A DNA stretch of 41,079 nt from a virus, in the IMG/VR virus record IMGVR_UViG_3300044839_000061, positions 1 through 41,079 of that record. The stretch is one strand, 5' to 3'. The position numbers and the translations under genes are program-made. Shown piece by piece: positions 37,050-41,079 of this stretch (position 1 is its first letter; each line of letters starts with the position of its first letter). Below the pieces are notes generated by a model that saw only the letters and a list, made by a program, of their open reading frames with translations, was not told where the DNA came from and ran no database searches.

Positions 37050-40000
37050 TGCCTGCCGAAGACCCAGACCTCGAAGCCAAGCTGGCCACGCTGCGCACCA
37101 TGCAGCGCGGCGGCACAAGTCCGCGCGTGGCGGAGCTGCTGAGCGTGGCCTGGCCCGCTCCGGACGGCGTTATCTACTATGCCACGCGCATCGCTCACGA
37201 CCTGCTCGATAAAGAGGAACTCCTGGACCGGCTCGACGGCCCAATTGAACTGCGACTCGGCTCCGGAGTCTTCCTCGACATACCGCAGACCGCGGGAATC
37301 AGCGACGACAAAATAGACCTCGACTTTTGGGACGGTGACAACGAGCTGACGCGATTGACGCAGACGCACGGCGCCGGCATGAAGGTCGAAGTCTTCTATT
37401 ACTTTCCGGACGTGGACCTGCTGCTCTCGAAATGGTGGGGTCACTTGCAGCCACCGGACCAGGTGGACGTCGATCGCTTTCGCTGCAGCGCGCAGTCTGG
37501 GTTTCGCTCGAGCAATCTGGATCTTCCCGGCCGCGGGTGCTTTGCCGGCTGCCAGAATGTCTATGGCGGGCTGCTGCTGACGCAGGAAGAAGTTAACGAA
37601 GGCGGTTGCCCCTACTCCCGACACCTTGGCGGCGTGCCCAATGAAGACAGCTTCGGCAGCGATGCGAGCTGGCTACAGACGGACACGCCCGGCGGGGAAG
37701 TGGGATCGTTAGCCTGGACGGCGCCGGCTTACGATGACAGCGGGTGGTCCGCGGCCGTCGAACAGGCCGCTATTGGCAGCGCTCCCTGGACATGGAGCAA
37801 CGGCCCCTCGCCCTTCCCGCCGAGTTCGGTCACGCAATGGATTTGGGACCACGATTCGCGGCACAGCTTCGATAACAAGACGCTCTATTTCCGCAAGAGT
37901 TTTGTCGCGGCGGATACTACGGCGCTGCTGGTACTCACCGGCGACAATTCCTTCGTCGCCTATCTCAATGGCCTGCGCATCGCTTCCGGCTTCGACTGGC
38001 AGCAAGCCTACTCGGCGCAACTAACGCTCGTCGTCGGCCAGACTTATGTAATTGCCGTGAAGGTGATGAATGGCGCGGCGGTTGACGGTTTCGTCTCGAG
38101 CCCGGGCGGACTGCTCGCGGTGCTTTCATCCGGAGTGCAGGGCATCGGCTTCGGTAATCTGGATCCGGCCACCGGTCTGCCTTACCCGAATTGCCCGCGC
38201 AACAATGTCGCGGCTTGCATCGCGCGGCTTGGCGATAGTCGCTCCTACCTCGGCGTTGACACCATCATCGAATCGCACACGGTCAACGAAACCAAGGGAC
38301 CAAACATCACGGTCACGTCGCGCGGCAACGAGACGAATCTCAGCCGGCCGCTGCGTGTGATAGCCGGCCAGCGCCACGTTTCCGATTTGGACTTGCTCGC
38401 GTTTGTCGTCGAGCCGAACACGAAGCATCCGGACCAGGGCTCGGTGAAGTGTCTCTATGTTTGCGGCGAAGGGGAAAACCAGTCGGTCGCTAATGGGAAG
38501 ATTAACGACCAGACGATCGCGCCGCAGCATTCCAACTATCGCACCGGCGCCAAGCGCCAGCCGCCCACCTCGTTCTCTCCAAACATTCTCAACTATTCGG
38601 GTTCGGCGCTGTTTCTCGGCGTGGCCCAGGGCGACTTCACCAAGGCAACGGCAGATGACTTGAAGGGCTCAGTCGATATGCAGGGGCTCAAGGACGTGCG
38701 GGTGTATTCGGACGAGGACAACTACACCGAGCAATACACCACGGAGCGCGGCTGGTGGCTGATGCACTGCCTCAGAAATAAGCGCTGGGGTTACGGCCTC
38801 GACGCGCGCCGGGTGCATATCCCCGACTACCTCGACATTGCTGCCTGGTTCAAGGAAATCGTTTCCGTCAAAGACAAAGAGGGCACGGTATTCACCGGGC
38901 CCCGTTCGCAGTTCAATGCGGAGCTGATTGGGCGCTCGACGCAGCAGCAGATAGAAGACATTTGCCGCAGCGGCCGGTTGGGCTTGCCGTTTCCACACAA
39001 GGGCAAGGATCGCGTTGTGCCACTGCGCCGCGCGACAGAGCTGTTTTCGGCGGCAGTGTTTACCGATAAAGCTTTCTTCGGCGCCTACGCGCGAGCCGCA
39101 ACGACGCTGGAGCGCGAGGAATGGTTCACCGGGTTGCTGGCCGCTCGAGATATCTCCCAGGCGGCGTTACTGGCCGAGGGCCAGGACCGCGTGATTGACT
39201 TGTTCGAGTCGGCGGAATACACGGCCCGCGCGCGGACTGACGAGGAGTTTATCTCGGACTGCTATCTGGCATTCCTGCGACGCGAGCCGGATGCCGACGG
39301 CGCTGCCTTCTGGCTGGCGGAGTTGGTGGCCACTGACCGCGGGCACATCCTAACGGCGTTCTCAGAGTCTCTTGAGTTTATTGCTGACTGCTCGGATAGC
39401 GAGGTGCCGACGTTTAGCGATCGGGGCGACGCGCGCAATATCTGTCTTGACCGGCCGCAAGCTGACGGCGGCAAGTCAACGCTCACTCATTCAATTCAAG
39501 CGGACGGCGATCTGCCGAATCGCGTCGTGCTCACCTTTGACGATGCGGCCCATGAAAACAAACAGGTGCCGATTACGTTTGAAGACGTCGAGCAGCAGCT
39601 CCGCGCCGGCCGCGCGTTCGGCGACACATCGCGACGGGTGGTCCAGAAGGATTACAGCGCGTTTGGAATCACCGACGCCGGCGAGGCGGGGCGGCTGGGC
39701 AACCTGCTGCTGGACCTGGGAGAGTTTGATGAGGGCGGCGTTAAGAATAATCTGCGCTTCACACTCACCACCTGGTATCTCGAGACGGTGAATCTCACGA
39801 AGTACCAAATCATCAAGCTTGACTCGGCGAAGCTCGACGCTATCAATGCGGTGCGCACACTGAAGGGGCTCGAGCCGTTTCATTATTTCCGCATTCGCTC
39901 GCTGCGACGACTTCCGGATCTGAAGGTGGAGATCTCCTGCCAGGCTTATCCGGTCGATTACTACGAGCTCCTCGAGCTGCTGACGCAAGGGCCGCCGATA

Positions 40001-40141
40001 GTGCCGGGTGGGCCACTCGACCCTGACCCGCTGGATCCGGATTCCCCAGGGCGCCGCCGGATTCCGTTCAAGGTGGGGCTGCTGTCAGTCGGGCACAATG
40101 ACGACCAGATAATGTTTGAGATCGACCGCGGGGCTGTTTGA
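37049..40141 (+). CDS. Large tail-tip protein with cysteine cluster and inserted domains
   Basis: A 1030-aa protein. The N-terminal part (LLSVAWPAPDGVIYYATR, IELRLGSGVFLDIPQTAGIS) leads to a cysteine-rich region (GRGCFAGCQNV, EGGCPYSRH) that continues only after residue 375 (YPNCPRNNVAACIARLGDSRSYLG). Such a cysteine set recalls the iron-sulfur minor tail protein L of lambda. About 200-355 is an inserted jelly-roll-like domain (WTAPAYDDSGW, KTLYFRKSFVAAD, FVAYLNGLRIASGFDW). About 660-785 looks like a DUF4214-type helical module (FISDCYLAFLRREPDADGAAFW). Presumably forms the tail tip or hub. The start at 37049 overlaps the previous stop. Confidence 0.65.
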   Translation: MPAEDPDLEAKLATLRTMQRGGTSPRVAELLSVAWPAPDGVIYYATRIAHDLLDKEELLDRLDGPIELRLGSGVFLDIPQTAGISDDKIDLDFWDGDNELTRLTQTHGAGMKVEVFYYFPDVDLLLSKWWGHLQPPDQVDVDRFRCSAQSGFRSSNLDLPGRGCFAGCQNVYGGLLLTQEEVNEGGCPYSRHLGGVPNEDSFGSDASWLQTDTPGGEVGSLAWTAPAYDDSGWSAAVEQAAIGSAPWTWSNGPSPFPPSSVTQWIWDHDSRHSFDNKTLYFRKSFVAADTTALLVLTGDNSFVAYLNGLRIASGFDWQQAYSAQLTLVVGQTYVIAVKVMNGAAVDGFVSSPGGLLAVLSSGVQGIGFGNLDPATGLPYPNCPRNNVAACIARLGDSRSYLGVDTIIESHTVNETKGPNITVTSRGNETNLSRPLRVIAGQRHVSDLDLLAFVVEPNTKHPDQGSVKCLYVCGEGENQSVANGKINDQTIAPQHSNYRTGAKRQPPTSFSPNILNYSGSALFLGVAQGDFTKATADDLKGSVDMQGLKDVRVYSDEDNYTEQYTTERGWWLMHCLRNKRWGYGLDARRVHIPDYLDIAAWFKEIVSVKDKEGTVFTGPRSQFNAELIGRSTQQQIEDICRSGRLGLPFPHKGKDRVVPLRRATELFSAAVFTDKAFFGAYARAATTLEREEWFTGLLAARDISQAALLAEGQDRVIDLFESAEYTARARTDEEFISDCYLAFLRREPDADGAAFWLAELVATDRGHILTAFSESLEFIADCSDSEVPTFSDRGDARNICLDRPQADGGKSTLTHSIQADGDLPNRVVLTFDDAAHENKQVPITFEDVEQQLRAGRAFGDTSRRVVQKDYSAFGITDAGEAGRLGNLLLDLGEFDEGGVKNNLRFTLTTWYLETVNLTKYQIIKLDSAKLDAINAVRTLKGLEPFHYFRIRSLRRLPDLKVEISCQAYPVDYYELLELLTQGPPIVPGGPLDPDPLDPDSPGRRRIPFKVGLLSVGHNDDQIMFEIDRGAV

Positions 40142-40159
40142 TTCAGAGGGAGTTTGCCA

Positions 40160-40405
40160 ATGGCAAGTGGCTACACGAGTTTCGAAGTTCTGATTGATAA
40201 CGACGACGGCACGACCACGCCGGTCTTGTCGCAACCGATAACCGTTTATGACGTCACGAACGACGTTGCGCTCGACGACCTTGCAAGCGACGCCAATGGC
40301 CACGTTGCTTCAGGCACGCTCGACGTGGACGCCGGTACGATCGTTCGCTTCAGCGCGGCGCTGGCGGACGGCCGGTGCGGGTTTAAGGAAGAGGTTACGG
40401 TGTGA
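40160..40405 (+). CDS. Small tail-associated protein
   Basis: An 81-aa beta-rich protein (MASGYTSFEVLIDNDDGTTT, VTNDVALDDLASDANGHVA), like a carboxypeptidase-regulatory or Ig-like single domain. The ATG at 40160 follows GAGGGAG; a TTG six bases earlier is also possible. It ends overlapping the start of the next gene. Confidence 0.55.
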   Translation: MASGYTSFEVLIDNDDGTTTPVLSQPITVYDVTNDVALDDLASDANGHVASGTLDVDAGTIVRFSAALADGRCGFKEEVTV

Positions 40406-41079
40406 ACCTTGTTCTGAAACATGCGGGCGGCGCGAACCTGGTTGTGCGGCCGCAGGTGCGTCCTGCCTGGTATCCGGCGGCGCGCAGTCGGCCGGTGCAG
40501 GTTGAAGTCTGGTGGCGCTATGAAGGCGAACCACCTGCAGCTGCTCGCCTCATCGGCACGTTCGCTCCCGGCCAGGCTGTCAGCTATCCCCTGAACCCAC
40601 TGGTGGACCGGAACATCATCCTCAGCACAGTCTCAATCAGCGCCGCGGGCTTGCGCTCAGTGCGCGACATCGCCGACGCGCATGAAACAATGCTGGTATT
40701 TCAACGCGAAACAGAAGCGCCAACAGTCGCGCTCGTCGGCAATGCCACGCACACGCTGCTGACGCTGGCAGTTGACGGCTTCTCAACGCTGGCCATCAAG
40801 CGACGCGTGCGCGTGGCTGACGACGTTGACATGGCCACGGGACTGGTCGAGGCAGAGACCGAAGTGAGCCCGGGCAATACGCTGCCCCGGGTTATCTACC
40901 TCAACCGCACTGACAGCAACCCTCACACCCGCACTGTGTACGTGGCAGTCTCCCACTCGAGCGGCGGAGACTATGGCGCCGAGTCCGGGCCCGACGCGTT
41001 CACCTACGCCGACGTTGACGAGACCGGTGGCGACGACGGCGACGGCGACCCCTTCGGCGGCAAAGACTACGATGTCTGA
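40402..41079 (+). CDS. Beta-rich tail protein at the window end
   Basis: A 225-aa protein, MNLVLKHAGGANLVVRPQVRP, VQVEVWWRYEGEPPAAARLIG, then RETEAPTVALVGNATHTLLTL and an acidic Gly/Asp-rich C-terminus. The GTG start at 40402 overlaps the previous gene, and the stop TGA is the last codon of the window. Probably a further tail-tip or fibre component; the tail region is likely to continue beyond the window. Confidence 0.55.
   Translation: MNLVLKHAGGANLVVRPQVRPAWYPAARSRPVQVEVWWRYEGEPPAAARLIGTFAPGQAVSYPLNPLVDRNIILSTVSISAAGLRSVRDIADAHETMLVFQRETEAPTVALVGNATHTLLTLAVDGFSTLAIKRRVRVADDVDMATGLVEAETEVSPGNTLPRVIYLNRTDSNPHTRTVYVAVSHSSGGDYGAESGPDAFTYADVDETGGDDGDGDPFGGKDYDV

Noticed and set aside
1-41079. 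tRNA, rRNA, att core sequence, or insertion sequence with transposase
   Set aside because: None was recognised by reading; att sites probably lie outside the left edge, and no transposase-like protein is encoded.

Overview
The window is most of a temperate, lambda-like siphophage (prophage or phage contig) in a GC-rich host. It opens exactly on the stop codon of a leftward tyrosine integrase and closes exactly on the stop codon of a rightward tail gene, so the element probably continues at least to the right. No rRNA, tRNA, CRISPR array or insertion sequence was seen. At least nine families of short degenerate repeats lie between genes and in gene ends. I associate such repeats with uncultured Acidobacteriota (Blastocatellia/Pyrinomonadales-like) genomes. 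That host guess is inference from memory, not a search.

Layout. (1) 1-2937, leftward: tyrosine integrase; a protein joining a copy of the integrase N-terminal domain to a GIY-YIG nuclease; a small secreted protein; two small ribbon-helix-helix (RHH) proteins. (2) 2940-3030: divergent promoter region. (3) 3026-6425, rightward early genes: a small RHH protein, an Acb2/Tad1-like (anti-CBASS type) hairpin protein, zinc-finger and helix-turn-helix proteins, and a lambda-O-like replication protein whose gene holds three palindromic iterons next to an AT-rich stretch, as in the lambda origin. (4) 6711-13896: a cassette resembling the PRTRC (ParB-related, ThiF-related) system: a large ParB fusion, a ubiquitin-like PRTRC-C-type protein, an E2-like protein with its cysteine, a JAB/JAMM peptidase, an E1/ThiF protein, and three unknown genes. 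(5) 13893-17828: VRR-NUC nuclease, a DUF7352-type protein, a gpZ-like structural protein, a second ParB-like protein, a Nu1-like small terminase and zinc-finger proteins. (6) 17969-19978: GpA-type large terminase. (7) 20159-24175: a block of virion-like proteins unusually placed between terminase and portal. (8) 24310-29611: lambda-type portal, prohead protease fused to HK97-type capsid with a nested internal start, head-tail joining and tail terminator proteins. (9) 29627-41079: tail tube, holin-like and coiled-coil membrane proteins, tail chaperone G with a -1 frameshift (CCCAAAC) to T, tape measure with a glucosaminidase domain, and minor tail and tail-tip proteins.

How it fits together. 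Packaging, head and long-tail genes form one rightward late series. Early genes run as overlapping ATGA/TGATG pairs, so translation is coupled. The most interesting parts are the phage-borne ubiquitin-like conjugation cassette, the integrase-arm/GIY-YIG fusion, the Acb2/Tad1-like protein beside them, and the host-type repeat families embedded in phage genes. No CI-type repressor, helicase or free endolysin was recognised.
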